The position numbers and the translations under genes are program-made. The notes beneath the pieces are model-generated. The model saw nothing but the letters and a program-made list of their open reading frames with translations. It made no database searches and was not told the origin of the DNA. 52,758 bases of DNA from the IMG/VR virus record IMGVR_UViG_3300048918_000309, positions 1-52,758 of that record. One strand, 5' to 3'. This document shows positions 7,077-15,467 of this stretch, one piece after another. Positions within the stretch are counted from its first letter, which is position 1. Every line of letters begins with the position of its first letter. This stretch comes from a virus.

Positions 7077-9362
7077 TCAGACGGGCGGGCCGACGGGCGG
7101 ATCGACTTCCTTGTTGTGACTGAGGACGCCATTCGCGACGTAGGTGTGCGCGGCGGCTACGGTGAGCATCACGACAACGCCGGCCCCTGCTGGCGTGCCG
7201 ATCTGGTCGAGCGTGATCCACTCGCCATCGAGCCAGACGGGGTGGTCCGGTGAACCGCGAAGCACCTTCCCCTCGATCGTCGCCTCGAACAGGTTGGCGC
7301 ACGGCACGCGCTTGACCGCGGTGACGGGGAAGTTGCCCCAGGCCATGGTTTCCTCGTGCTGGGTCCAGACCCATTCGCCGCGCAGGATCGATCCGGCGGG
7401 CTTCGAGGTCTGGTCGGCCATCAGGATTGGCGTTTCCGGCACGACGCAATACCCGCCGCCGCCGCCGCCGCCGCCAGTCGGCGGACCACCCGAGGTTGGG
7501 GTCGTCACCGTGCCCAGATAATGCCGATAGGGGTGCGCGGTACTATTTAGCGCCTCGGATTGCTCCAGCGTAACCGCATACGGCGGAGTCTCATCGGCCA
7601 GGGTCGCGTCGTCGAAATAGGCGAAATAGGCAGTGCCGTAGTCGAGGCCGGTGATGTCCCCGCTTTCGCGATGCACGTCCGCGCCTTGGCCGGGATAGTC
7701 CCAGTCGTGCGCGGCGATCGTGACAGTCGCATCTGCACCTGCATCGATCGCACTCAGAAGGTCACCAGCGACCTTAATATACGCGCCCCGGATTGCGACA
7801 GAGGCGGCGGCCGGATCTGCGCCGGCGACATCGTCGGTCTCGTCCGGACCGGAAATCGTGATCGCCGGCGGTGCCGAGCCCGTCTGCGCCAGTGCATAAT
7901 CGTGCTTGTCGGGATTCTCGGTGACGAGGGAGAGGGAGACGGTCATCGTGGCGGGATCGATCGTGCGGTTCAAAATCACGCAATCGACCGCGTCGAGGCC
8001 AGCTTCCGGTATGTCGACAGTGACGAGGTCGCCGGGGCTATAGCCGCGCAGGCGTGGCTTGCAGACCATCTCGATCGGCCCGGCCTCCCGGCCGCCGACA
8101 AGGCCGTAGGCACCAAGCTGCGCGGCTTGAACCGGATTCGTGACCAGGTTGTATTGCCTCTCCTCCGTCTTCTCCTCTCCGTCCTCAGTAACGAACTGAG
8201 TGACCTGGATCACCTCCTGGGTCGCGACGTACTCCCACTTATGATCCGGCGAGCGGTACTTCGGGATTATCGTGTTGAGCCTGTCGCGATATGTCTGCAT
8301 CGCCGGCACGACCAAGTCGCCGTCGGCAAGGTCGTCGCGCGTTATCGTGTCCAGCGCCACGCGCGGTGCGTTGATACGGAAGCCGAGCCGGCCGTTCTTG
8401 AAGCAGGGCTCGGCAGCGCCGGCCTGAAGAATGTTCTTCAAATTCTCCCACTTGTCCCCAGGTTCGGAGAGGATGCCGTTGCAGGTCCACTCGTTGTCGT
8501 CGCAGACGTTGGCCAGCGCGACGCAGTCCACCACGTCGATCGCGTCCCACTCGAGGCCGAGACCGAATACCTTGACGTAAGCCGCATCGGCATCCGTCTC
8601 ATCGCGCTCCCAGGTGCCGAGTGCGTACCGCAGGGCGTGCAGCCCGGGATTGCGAGAATAGGTCCAGGTCGCCTTTGCTGCTGCGAAGGCAGTCGTATCG
8701 CTCGGCGACGCCCAGCGGTGGGGGCCCGAGCCGCCTGGGTAGGAGCTGTCGAGCCGAGGATCATATAGCTTGATCCCCTGCCACTCCGCACCGGTCTGGA
8801 AAAATCCGGACCCGTAGCGCTTTCCATCCTTCGGGAAGCGCGCGTTCCACAGAACGGCGGCCTTGCCCGAGAGCTTATAACTAGACCCCCAGTCCGGAGC
8901 CCCCGTCCAATGTGGCGCGAGTGCGGTAGCCTCTGGCGTTTCACCGAGCTGGTAATCGCGGTAGAGGGTGTTGTTTGAGTAGAATCCGATCGCCTTGCCC
9001 AGCCCGTCGAAGCTGATCGCGGTGAAATCACCGAAGGTTGCGACCAGCGACTGGTATGGCCCGCCAACGCCATACACATCGACCGCCAACAGATAGGCGT
9101 TCGGGACATCGTTCTCGGTCCCATATCCCGCGAGATGGACCCGTTTGCCGCCCGAGTAACTCTGCCCCAGGATCATGTCGCTGGACATGTTCGCGCCGAT
9201 CGTGATGTCCGTTTGCGACCCTTTTGCCGTTGGGCGTTTGGCGGTCAGAGCAGCGCCGATATTGGCCGCGATCGCGACGGCAGCGGCGATGGGCTGGATC
9301 GGACTGGGGACCATGGCGACGATACCAGCGATCGTGCCGACCGCCTTCAGCACGCCGCTCAA
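7077..9362 (-). CDS. Tail tip / host-specificity protein with C-terminal intein-like Hint domain
   Basis: This is the central tail-tip protein (TipJ / GTA host-specificity type), 761 residues. The N-terminus is a hydrophobic Ala-rich helix (about residues 3-40), followed by the central hub region and two or three beta-sandwich modules. A run of eight Gly leads into a Hint domain at residues 639-750: Cys639 (CVVPETPILM), a block-B-like SPDHPVW, and a C-terminal block ending LSHN. The next residue is Lys, and only 11 residues follow. The start is TTG at 9362, with GGAGG five bases upstream, overlapping the stop of the upstream gene. A GTG at 9374 is an alternative with a poorer ribosome site. 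Gene order (tape measure, two tail proteins, small DUF6950-like protein, this gene) matches gene-transfer-agent-like tail tips. Confidence 0.85.
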   Translation of the reverse strand: MSGVLKAVGTIAGIVAMVPSPIQPIAAAVAIAANIGAALTAKRPTAKGSQTDITIGANMSSDMILGQSYSGGKRVHLAGYGTENDVPNAYLLAVDVYGVGGPYQSLVATFGDFTAISFDGLGKAIGFYSNNTLYRDYQLGETPEATALAPHWTGAPDWGSSYKLSGKAAVLWNARFPKDGKRYGSGFFQTGAEWQGIKLYDPRLDSSYPGGSGPHRWASPSDTTAFAAAKATWTYSRNPGLHALRYALGTWERDETDADAAYVKVFGLGLEWDAIDVVDCVALANVCDDNEWTCNGILSEPGDKWENLKNILQAGAAEPCFKNGRLGFRINAPRVALDTITRDDLADGDLVVPAMQTYRDRLNTIIPKYRSPDHKWEYVATQEVIQVTQFVTEDGEEKTEERQYNLVTNPVQAAQLGAYGLVGGREAGPIEMVCKPRLRGYSPGDLVTVDIPEAGLDAVDCVILNRTIDPATMTVSLSLVTENPDKHDYALAQTGSAPPAITISGPDETDDVAGADPAAASVAIRGAYIKVAGDLLSAIDAGADATVTIAAHDWDYPGQGADVHRESGDITGLDYGTAYFAYFDDATLADETPPYAVTLEQSEALNSTAHPYRHYLGTVTTPTSGGPPTGGGGGGGGYCVVPETPILMADQTSKPAGSILRGEWVWTQHEETMAWGNFPVTAVKRVPCANLFEATIEGKVLRGSPDHPVWLDGEWITLDQIGTPAGAGVVVMLTVAAAHTYVANGVLSHNKEVDPPVGPPV
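7113..7448 (-). other. Hint (bacterial intein-like) domain within the tail-tip protein
   Basis: The 112-residue segment runs from Cys639 to Asn750 of the tail-tip protein. It has an N-terminal Cys after a Gly run, a block-B-like SPDHPVW with His, and a C-terminal hydrophobic strand ending in the His-Asn pair typical of inteins. The +1 residue is Lys and not Cys/Ser/Thr, so ordinary splicing is not expected. N-S acyl shift at Cys and Asn-dependent C-terminal cleavage remain possible. It is at the short end for inteins and has no homing endonuclease. Confidence 0.8.
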
Positions 9363-9793
9363 ATCAGCCTCCACGCAGCGAGCGGCGGCAGCGCGGGCTT
9401 GATGTTGACCAGGCCGAGCCGCCCGTCGTCGTGCCAACCCAGCAGCATGCCGTTGCCGGCATTCAGCAGCACCGCCTCGAAGGGAGCTCCCGGCAGAAGC
9501 GCTACGTCGCCGACGCGCATCTGAGCTGCAGGTATGGGCTCGCCGATCATCATTGTCAGCAGCCCCTTGATGGTCCGGTGACCGGTTGACCGCAGCGCCC
9601 GTCGGGCACCCTTGGCGTCGTCGAATTCCGGGATCTCCGGTGGCTGGTATCCGAAGGCCAGCATCTGCTCGCGCAGCATGTGGAGGCAGGTCACCTGGTC
9701 ACGGTAGCTCAGGGCTCGCCCGCGAAACTTCGCGGCCGTGCCATGCGTCGCGCGCGCACGTTCCGGAGGTGTCAGTGGCGCGATGCTAGACAT
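9359..9793 (-). CDS. DUF6950-like tail-tip assembly protein
   Basis: The 144-residue protein starts at the ATG at 9793 and overlaps the upstream gene by eight bases. A Cys lies in a helical context near residue 36 (RDQVTCLHMLREQM), and the C-terminal half (VGDVALLPG, MLLGWHDDGRLGLV) has a small beta-barrel look, like proteins that occupy the NlpC/P60 slot in GTA-like tail-tip cassettes. I identify it as DUF6950-like from memory of the family. A second catalytic residue is not obvious, so hydrolase activity is uncertain. It may help assemble the tail tip or process peptidoglycan during entry. Confidence 0.65.
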   Translation of the reverse strand: MSSIAPLTPPERARATHGTAAKFRGRALSYRDQVTCLHMLREQMLAFGYQPPEIPEFDDAKGARRALRSTGHRTIKGLLTMMIGEPIPAAQMRVGDVALLPGAPFEAVLLNAGNGMLLGWHDDGRLGLVNIKPALPPLAAWRLI

Positions 9794-10415
9794 AGGTCTC
9801 GTTGTTGAGTCTGGCCTGAGTGATCCCGTCGAAGCCGCCTCCGAATGATCCACCACCCCCGGAGGATGTCCCTCGGGGCGCACCGGCGACGCCCCAGGCG
9901 ACGACGACTGGCACGCCGATCGTGTTGTCCAATCCCCGCTCGCCCGGATACATGCGTCGGTGGAACTCGCCCGAGAGCACGTTGCCCTCGTTCAGGAGGA
10001 ACAGGCGCTCCAGCCGCGGCACGATGTCGACCGCCAGTTGGAATACGTTCTTTGCGAGCCGCAGTCTGGTTACGTCCGCGATGTTGTCGAGCTGCAAGTC
10101 GGGCGATCCGATGATGAGCCCGGTCTCTCGATCGACTTCAGCGATCCACATGCGAAGGCGCGTGCCCTGGAGGGTCGGAGCACTGATCGCCGCCGGCAAC
10201 GCGTCCGGCGCCGGCGAAAAGGTCAGCGTTCCCGCGGGCGCCTCGTCGCCAATGCCTTCGCTGATAGGCTCGAAACCGGAAATGCCGCCGAACACGGGAT
10301 GCCGGGACGTGTAGGTGTCTCCGTCGAAGGTGAGCGTGCCGCCGTCGCACAAGCGAACATCGCCGCCGCCCGTTTCCCATTTGATAAAGCCGGCCAGTAG
10401 CGTCGGTGCAGACAT
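9786..10415 (-). CDS. Baseplate/tail-tip hub protein (DUF2163-type position)
   Basis: A protein of 209 residues starting at the ATG at 10415, two bases after the previous stop. It is beta-rich, with a Gly/Ser-rich loop near the C-terminus (GTSSGGGGSFGGGFDG). Its order (tape measure, 196-residue protein, this protein, DUF6950-like protein, tip protein) parallels the gp12-gp15 block of alphaproteobacterial gene transfer agents, where the second protein is a DUF2163 hub component. Family assignment is by position plus overall look, not by a diagnostic motif. Longer versions of the frame upstream of 10415 overlap the preceding gene and are rejected. Confidence 0.65.
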   Translation of the reverse strand: MSAPTLLAGFIKWETGGGDVRLCDGGTLTFDGDTYTSRHPVFGGISGFEPISEGIGDEAPAGTLTFSPAPDALPAAISAPTLQGTRLRMWIAEVDRETGLIIGSPDLQLDNIADVTRLRLAKNVFQLAVDIVPRLERLFLLNEGNVLSGEFHRRMYPGERGLDNTIGVPVVVAWGVAGAPRGTSSGGGGSFGGGFDGITQARLNNETYV

Positions 10416-10417
10416 GG

Positions 10418-11008
10418 CTACGCCTTCTCGGCGATCATGAGGGTGAAGGACGTGATCCGGTCGACCGACCGAGGGATGGTGAAATCGCCGTCGATCCAGC
10501 CCTCGATACAGGGCTTGGCCAAGTCGATGACGGCGCCGGCGGGGAGGGGCGCCCGCAGCAGGTTCTGGATCGTCACCGTGGCCAGGCCAGACCCGCTCGC
10601 CACAACCTCCGACGTCGATTGGTCCAGATATCGCTGGCCGTCGATGATGTAATTCAGCCACTGGCCTTCGCGGATCGCATAGTAAGGCGTGAGGCCGCTG
10701 ATCGGGATCATCTTGCCCGCGGCTGTCGTGCTGGAAACCACCGGAGCGCCTGGTGCACCAATGTCCAAGTCGAGCTGGTGTACCTCAATGATCGCGCCGA
10801 GCTTGCGAGCTCGCAGGAGGCGCGCCGCCCAGCGCCGGCCGTCGGGCTCGACAGGCATGGCCGGGGTCGAAATCGAAGCCATGTACCGATCGCCGAGACG
10901 TTCGATCCGCGCGGTTGAACCGCCGAGAGCGGAAGCCATCAATCCGCCGAACTCCAATGGCGAAATCTCGTCGCCATCTATCTTCAGGCCCGTCAGGTCG
11001 ATGCTCAT
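10418..11008 (-). CDS. Distal tail protein candidate
   Basis: This 196-residue protein follows the tape measure directly; its ATG at 11008 overlaps the tape-measure stop by four bases. It is rich in beta-strand-forming segments, with no signal or membrane region. In siphoviruses the gene after the tape measure usually encodes the distal tail protein or its GTA gp12 counterpart, which closes the tail tube and anchors the hub. That role is inferred from position; I see no motif that settles it. Confidence 0.65.
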   Translation of the reverse strand: MSIDLTGLKIDGDEISPLEFGGLMASALGGSTARIERLGDRYMASISTPAMPVEPDGRRWAARLLRARKLGAIIEVHQLDLDIGAPGAPVVSSTTAAGKMIPISGLTPYYAIREGQWLNYIIDGQRYLDQSTSEVVASGSGLATVTIQNLLRAPLPAGAVIDLAKPCIEGWIDGDFTIPRSVDRITSFTLMIAEKA

Positions 11009-13344
11009 GCGAGACGCCTCGTAGCCCGACGGGCGCTGGTCCGGCCTGCTGCGCCCACCGTGCGGATCGAAACGTCGCCGGCGATGCCTACGACGCGCGA
11101 TGCGAAGCCCGGGGCCTCGACGATCTCAATGCGTGCGGCTCCGGAATTGCCGGCACTGCCGACCGGATGGACGCTGATGTTTTCGTTCGCCGACACGCGG
11201 ACCTTCGGGATGCCGTTGATCGACAAAACATTTTGGTCCGTGCCGGAAACACCCCCCGCCCGAAACATACCTCCGCTAGCCAAACCGCGGAGATCCATGC
11301 CACCCGACGAGCCCATCCCTCCGCCGATGCCGCCGCCAACACCGCCGGTAGCCGTGCCACCGCCGAAAATTGACCCGAGCTTGGAGAGAAAGTCTCCACC
11401 ACTGCCCCCGGAGCCCTGCCCGAGAATTGCCTGAAACGCCTTGTCCAACGCCAGATCGAGCAGACGAGCCTGGAACCGCTTCAGCGCATTATCCAGAACG
11501 TCGCCTAGCTTGCCGCCATTTAGGATCGCATCGGCGAGGCCGTCCTTGAAGCTGCCTATCCCTTCGACCGAGGCGGCCTGAAACGCTTCGTTGATCTCCT
11601 TGGCGGTCTTCGGAATGCTGTCGAGGTAGCTCTCCAGGGGGCCCATTGTCTGCCGCCGGATCGTTCCGGCTTGCTGCGAACTCTCTTTGTCGAGCTGATC
11701 CAGCTTCTCCTGGGCGATCTTATATTCGATGTCGTTACTGTCATGCTTCGCCTTGACGGCCTCGAGTGATGCTCGCTGTAGATCGGTTTCATTTTTGAGG
11801 ATTTCGAGCTGGATGCGCCGCCGGTCCTCCTGCGTGCGCGCGCTAGCCAACTCACCCTGGAGAAGGGTATTGGCATTGTCCAAGCGCGCGCGGGTCCGAT
11901 CGAGCTCCTGTTCGGTGAGCTGATCGTCGAGCTTCCAGTTGACGAGCGTATGTTCGCGGGTCGCGTTGGCTTCGTACGCAGTTTTCAGCGCCTGCGCCTG
12001 GGCCGCGGTCAGTTCACCCTGCTTCTGGCGGGAGTCGACGTCGAATTCATATGCATCCTGCGCTGTCTGGATGCGCTGGTGCTCGATCGCCGCACGCTGA
12101 TTAACGTCCGTGATGATTTCCTGCTGCAGCCGCAGCTGGTCGTCATCGAGCCCGGCCAACTCCTTGTTGAAGCGCTCCAAATACTGCTGGCTGCGGTCCT
12201 TCGGCGGCTTTTTGGCGGCTCCACTCGACTTGACCGTTGGCAGCGCGCCTTGCTTTGCGGGCTTCGCACTCCCGGGCGCCGAAGCGTTCGCCGCAGATAC
12301 GGCCATCGTCGCCTGGAAATAGAGCTGAGCTTGCTTGTCGGCCTCGCGCTGTAGCGCATCGATCATGACCTTGGGGGAGCCGGACTGCTTGGCACTGTTG
12401 AGCCTGTCCTGAGCGCCAGAAAGAACGCGCTTGCGCCGCTCCGCGTACCCTGCTGGTGTCGACGCCTCCTTCTGTTCCTGCCATGTGGCGAAGAAGCCGT
12501 TTAAGAAGCCCTCGTCGCGTTTGATCCGTTCGACGCCCTTCATGGTCGAAAAGAACTCGAGCGCCTTTTGCGCTGCCCAGACAAAGGAGTCCGCGAGCTT
12601 CATAATGCCGTCGGCATTCTCGGCGATCGTCCGCGCGAACTGGACCTCCAGCTGCTTTTGGAGCGACGCCAGTCGGTCCGAGAGATTATCTGCGGAATTG
12701 ATAAGGTCGTCGCCAAGGACGAGACCTAGCCGCTCAGCTTCCACGCGAAGCGCTTCAATGCCTTGAGCGCCCTGCGTCAGGAGCGGATCGAGCTTCTGGC
12801 CGGCCTTGCCGAACAAATCAGCCTCTAGGCGGGCGCGGGTGGCTGGGTCCTTTATCTTGGCGAAGGCGTCGGCGAGGCGGGGGAGGATTTCTCCGGCGGT
12901 GTACAACTTGCCATTGCTATCCTGCACCGCGACGCCAAGTTCGCGGAACGCAGTCGCCTGAGACTTTCCGCCGATCGACGCCTCACCCATGGTGCGGGTG
13001 AGCCTCGCCAGCGACGCATCCATTGTGTCCTGCTCGACGCCAACCTGGGTCGCGATAAATCTGTACACCTGAAGATCTTTGGTGGTCACGCCGAGTTGCT
13101 GGCTGACCTCGCCGAGCGAGCCGGCATAGTCGAGTGCGCGCTTGGCGGCAGCGGTGAATGCGCCGATAGTCGCACCAGCGATCAGGCCGTCGAAACTGCC
13201 CTTGATACCAGCGAGTGACTTCTGGATCGCGCTGGCATCGCGCTGCGCAATTGACCGCGCTCGCTTCGTTCCCGCCTCGAAATTCGCCGTATCGAGCCCG
13301 AGCGTGACTCTGAGTGCTCCAATCAAAGATCCGCCGGTGGCCAT
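11005..13344 (-). CDS. Tail tape measure protein
   Basis: At 779 residues this is the longest tail gene. The N-terminus resembles other tape measures (LRVTLGLDTANFEAGTKRA), followed by long helical, heptad-like regions rich in Gln, Glu, Lys and Ala (about residues 380-560) and a Gly-rich segment (GGGTATGGVGGGIGGGMG) before a beta C-terminus. It sets tail length and is threaded through the tube during DNA ejection. At the usual scaling of about 1.5 angstrom per residue it predicts a tail of roughly 115 nm. AAGGAAG precedes the ATG. A hydrophobic stretch near residues 50-75 may act in membrane passage. No lysozyme or peptidase motif was seen. Confidence 0.92.
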   Translation of the reverse strand: MATGGSLIGALRVTLGLDTANFEAGTKRARSIAQRDASAIQKSLAGIKGSFDGLIAGATIGAFTAAAKRALDYAGSLGEVSQQLGVTTKDLQVYRFIATQVGVEQDTMDASLARLTRTMGEASIGGKSQATAFRELGVAVQDSNGKLYTAGEILPRLADAFAKIKDPATRARLEADLFGKAGQKLDPLLTQGAQGIEALRVEAERLGLVLGDDLINSADNLSDRLASLQKQLEVQFARTIAENADGIMKLADSFVWAAQKALEFFSTMKGVERIKRDEGFLNGFFATWQEQKEASTPAGYAERRKRVLSGAQDRLNSAKQSGSPKVMIDALQREADKQAQLYFQATMAVSAANASAPGSAKPAKQGALPTVKSSGAAKKPPKDRSQQYLERFNKELAGLDDDQLRLQQEIITDVNQRAAIEHQRIQTAQDAYEFDVDSRQKQGELTAAQAQALKTAYEANATREHTLVNWKLDDQLTEQELDRTRARLDNANTLLQGELASARTQEDRRRIQLEILKNETDLQRASLEAVKAKHDSNDIEYKIAQEKLDQLDKESSQQAGTIRRQTMGPLESYLDSIPKTAKEINEAFQAASVEGIGSFKDGLADAILNGGKLGDVLDNALKRFQARLLDLALDKAFQAILGQGSGGSGGDFLSKLGSIFGGGTATGGVGGGIGGGMGSSGGMDLRGLASGGMFRAGGVSGTDQNVLSINGIPKVRVSANENISVHPVGSAGNSGAARIEIVEAPGFASRVVGIAGDVSIRTVGAAGRTSARRATRRLA

Positions 13345-13461
13345 GGAAGACTTCCTTCACGACAAAAGTCCCGGCGAAGCGGGCAGCGAAATCATGATTG
13401 CGGAGGGTAAGAAAGTGACGCGCCGCGCGATCTCGAGCTTACTTCGAGAGCGCGCAGCAAA

Positions 13462-13926
13462 CTAAGGCTTGGTGCACGCAGCAACTGCTTGGCGAACGGC
13501 GTCTTTCGCACCGGAAAGCGGAAAATCTAGGTCAACCTGGCCTCTATCGAACGCCACGAGCCGAAGGCGCACGCGCCCGCTCGCACCCAACAAGGCAAGC
13601 ACGAACCTCTCCGTATCCTTGCCAGCACCAGGGGTCGCAAAGCGGCCGTGGTATTTCCATCGCGTGGCGACCGGCGGCGATTCGTCGAAGCGATACTGCA
13701 CATCGCGAAACTGAGAACTGGCCAGGCTCCCGCCGAGGAAGCGGGAGGGCTGCACAACGATGACCGGTCTATTGTCACCTTGATCGCACAGGAACGACAG
13801 GCGACCGTCACTCGTCTCGATATATGCTGCCGCGCTAGACTTGTCAGTCATCTGGTCTGGCGTGACCTTGACCACCCAAGCGGGCAGATCTTGGACCATA
13901 GTGAGCGCCAGTATAATTATCAGCAT
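13462..13926 (-). CDS. Predicted exported protein inserted in the tail operon (VasI-like appearance), possible moron
   Basis: The 154-residue product begins with an uncharged hydrophobic N-terminus (MLIIILALTM) that reads as a short signal or anchor. The mature part carries two cysteines (FLCDQGD and VAACTKP), the pattern RFDESPPVATRWKY and a C-terminal DFPLSGAKDAVRQAV. This layout reminds me of VasI/TssI-accessory-like periplasmic proteins. GGGAGG lies eight bases before the ATG. It sits between the tail chaperone and the tape measure, a spot where virion proteins are not usually exported, so it may alter the lysogen envelope or block superinfection. The function is unknown and the family resemblance is weak. 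Confidence 0.65.
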   Translation of the reverse strand: MLIIILALTMVQDLPAWVVKVTPDQMTDKSSAAAYIETSDGRLSFLCDQGDNRPVIVVQPSRFLGGSLASSQFRDVQYRFDESPPVATRWKYHGRFATPGAGKDTERFVLALLGASGRVRLRLVAFDRGQVDLDFPLSGAKDAVRQAVAACTKP

Positions 13927-13960
13927 AGAATCAACCTCCCATGCCGAAGGCTATACCGAA

Positions 13961-14233
13961 TCAGCCTGGGCGACGAGTCGCCGCCACCCAAGCCTTGAGC
14001 GCGGAGGCGATCTGCTCGCTACTCTGCTCTCCGGTGGAAATTGAACGCTTTACCTTGCGCCCGGCGAGTTCGGCCGCTTTATAGACCCTCTCCTGGTAGC
14101 CGGTGGCGAAGCGCATCAACAGCCTGGGTGTTTGCGTCCAAAAGCTATCCGCCGGTTGGCCCGCCTCGCACCAGACCTCGAAAAGCTTCAGCCAGTCCCA
14201 GGGGTCGCCTTCTTCCGAGGGTCCGTTCGCTTC
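13961..14233 (-). CDS. Tail assembly chaperone, downstream frame (likely made by -1 frameshift)
   Basis: This frame is open for 90 codons from just after a TAA at 14236-14234 and overlaps the end of the first chaperone gene. The conserved-looking part (WDWLKLFEVW, then DSFWTQTPRLLM) resembles the small tail chaperones of GTA-like phages with their FW-x-T-P signature. No ATG, GTG or TTG precedes that part in this frame; the first ATG comes after it (MRFATGYQ). A -1 slip between 14233 and 14188 would fuse it to the upstream chaperone, as for lambda gpG/gpGT. No classic slippery heptamer is visible. The alternatives are a downstream start giving a shorter protein or a sequencing error. Confidence 0.7.
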   Translation of the reverse strand, partial: EANGPSEEGDPWDWLKLFEVWCEAGQPADSFWTQTPRLLMRFATGYQERVYKAAELAGRKVKRSISTGEQSSEQIASALKAWVAATRRPG

Positions 14234-14556
14234 TTACCCTCCGACTTCACGGTACCAAAACAGGCCTCCAGGCATGCCGCCAGCGCCTCACGCACAGCGC
14301 TTGGTCCATGATCCGCCATAATCTCACCGGCTTCTACCAGATGACAGGCGTGATTCTTCTGCAGAGCGCCCCAGAGCATGGCGCGCGCGGTAAGCATGTC
14401 AGCCGGATCGGCCTCGAACGCGGAGATTACCTCCGTCACTTTGAGACCGAGCGTCGACTGAATGTGACACCACGCGTTGACGTCTAAGACGAGCGTGAAA
14501 GCACCAGCACCTTCGCCGATGCTCGCCTCGCCGCGCATGGGATTACCGCCGACCAT
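14188..14556 (-). CDS. Tail assembly chaperone (GTA gp10 / lambda gpG-type)
   Basis: A 122-residue protein whose ATG overlaps the stop of the major tail protein by one base (TAATG). The start MRGEASIGEG, with AFTLVLDVNAWCHIQ following, matches the gate of GTA gp10-type chaperones (GEA...L..d...l..lE). It ends in a basic Lys/Arg tail (KSEGKKRTDPRKKATPG) in the region where the -1 frameshift to the downstream frame must occur. Its role is to coat the tape measure protein and recruit major tail protein during tail assembly; it is not part of the virion. The Met at residue 7 (MRGEAS) is an alternative start. Confidence 0.75.
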   Translation of the reverse strand: MVGGNPMRGEASIGEGAGAFTLVLDVNAWCHIQSTLGLKVTEVISAFEADPADMLTARAMLWGALQKNHACHLVEAGEIMADHGPSAVREALAACLEACFGTVKSEGKKRTDPRKKATPGTG

Positions 14557-14987
14557 TATGCGTCCGCTGCCTGAACAACGGCACCGGCGACGCGGACCGT
14601 GATCACCGCAGTCTGTCGGTCGTCGATCGGGACCGTCTTTTCGTAACCCTTCACGATGCCTGGAAATGTGAACGTCTGGTCCGTGCCCGCGACGGTCGGG
14701 ATCGAAATTACGATTTCAACGGTGCCGGTTTCGGCCATCGCATCGTTTATCAGACCGTCGGTCGTCGAGCCCGCGTCGAAGTTGATGCCGATCGGGATCT
14801 CGCCATTTTCCTTCATGCCGGGAATATATTCCTCGGCACGATCGGGGCTCTGGAAGTGAGTTGCCTTCACGTCGCCGATCTGGGGATTTGGGAGGCCCAG
14901 GGAGATAACCTCGGCGATCTCCACCGCCGTCGCCGCACCGATCTTGATCGAGATCTTGGCGCCGTAGCCAGTCCGAACGTTTGCCAT
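14556..14987 (-). CDS. Major tail (tube) protein
   Basis: The 143-residue, beta-rich protein has the typical small tail-tube sequence pattern (MANVRTGYGAKISIKIG, DVKATHFQSPDRAEEYIPG, and ITVRVAG near the end). It polymerises into hexameric rings that form the tail tube. Its place between the HK97 gp10-like protein and the tail chaperones is standard. Its size is close to GTA gp9 and other short tube proteins and leaves no room for an added Ig-like domain. Confidence 0.88.
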   Translation of the reverse strand: MANVRTGYGAKISIKIGAATAVEIAEVISLGLPNPQIGDVKATHFQSPDRAEEYIPGMKENGEIPIGINFDAGSTTDGLINDAMAETGTVEIVISIPTVAGTDQTFTFPGIVKGYEKTVPIDDRQTAVITVRVAGAVVQAADA

Positions 14988-14999
14988 GTCTTTCGCTCC

Positions 15000-15467
15000 T
15001 TACTTTGCCAGTCGCCGCGCTTTTGTCTCTAGCCTGGTCGCGGCCTTGTCGATTTCCGTTGCGAGGCCGGATTTCACCCGCTCCAGCACCTGCTTCTGAG
15101 CGCCATCCCAGGCTGGCCGCGCGTGCGGATGCGCTGTCTGATGCGAGTTGCCGAACTCGGTCTGAATGCCTGCGGGGTCATTGGTGCCCGCGTAGACCTC
15201 GACTGAGCTCTTCCCCTGCCTGCGCGCGGTGCGAGCCTGCGATTTGTTGAGCTTCGTCCCTGCGTGATAGCTATCACGCAGCGTGCCCGGAGGCCGCTTC
15301 GGCGTGTTCATCGGGTCGGCGTCAACTGGCGCGAGAGTTCGAACGTCTTCAACAAAGGGGGCCAGCGCGGCGATGCCGACCCGGCGCAGCACAGAGCGCG
15401 CCGTGGCCTTCGGCAAGTCGCCGAGCGCAAGATCCAGCGCGGCCAAGCCCTCGATCTTCTCAATCAC
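15000..15467 (-). CDS. HK97 gp10-family head-tail joining / tail completion protein
   Basis: 155 residues. The N-terminal pattern LAALDLALGDLPKATARSVLRRVG and the central LAPVDADP...GTLRDSYHAG are typical of the HK97 gp10 family, which acts at the neck/tail terminator stage. A C-terminal helix is rich in Lys and Ala. It overlaps the DUF3168 gene by four bases, and the two families are nearly always adjacent. The ATG at 15467 is the only sensible start. Confidence 0.85.
   Translation of the reverse strand: MIEKIEGLAALDLALGDLPKATARSVLRRVGIAALAPFVEDVRTLAPVDADPMNTPKRPPGTLRDSYHAGTKLNKSQARTARRQGKSSVEVYAGTNDPAGIQTEFGNSHQTAHPHARPAWDGAQKQVLERVKSGLATEIDKAATRLETKARRLAK

Noticed and set aside
7450-7475. 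Run of GCC repeats, possibly a tandem repeat element
   Set aside because: It is the poly-Gly linker coding sequence of the tail-tip protein just before the Hint domain.
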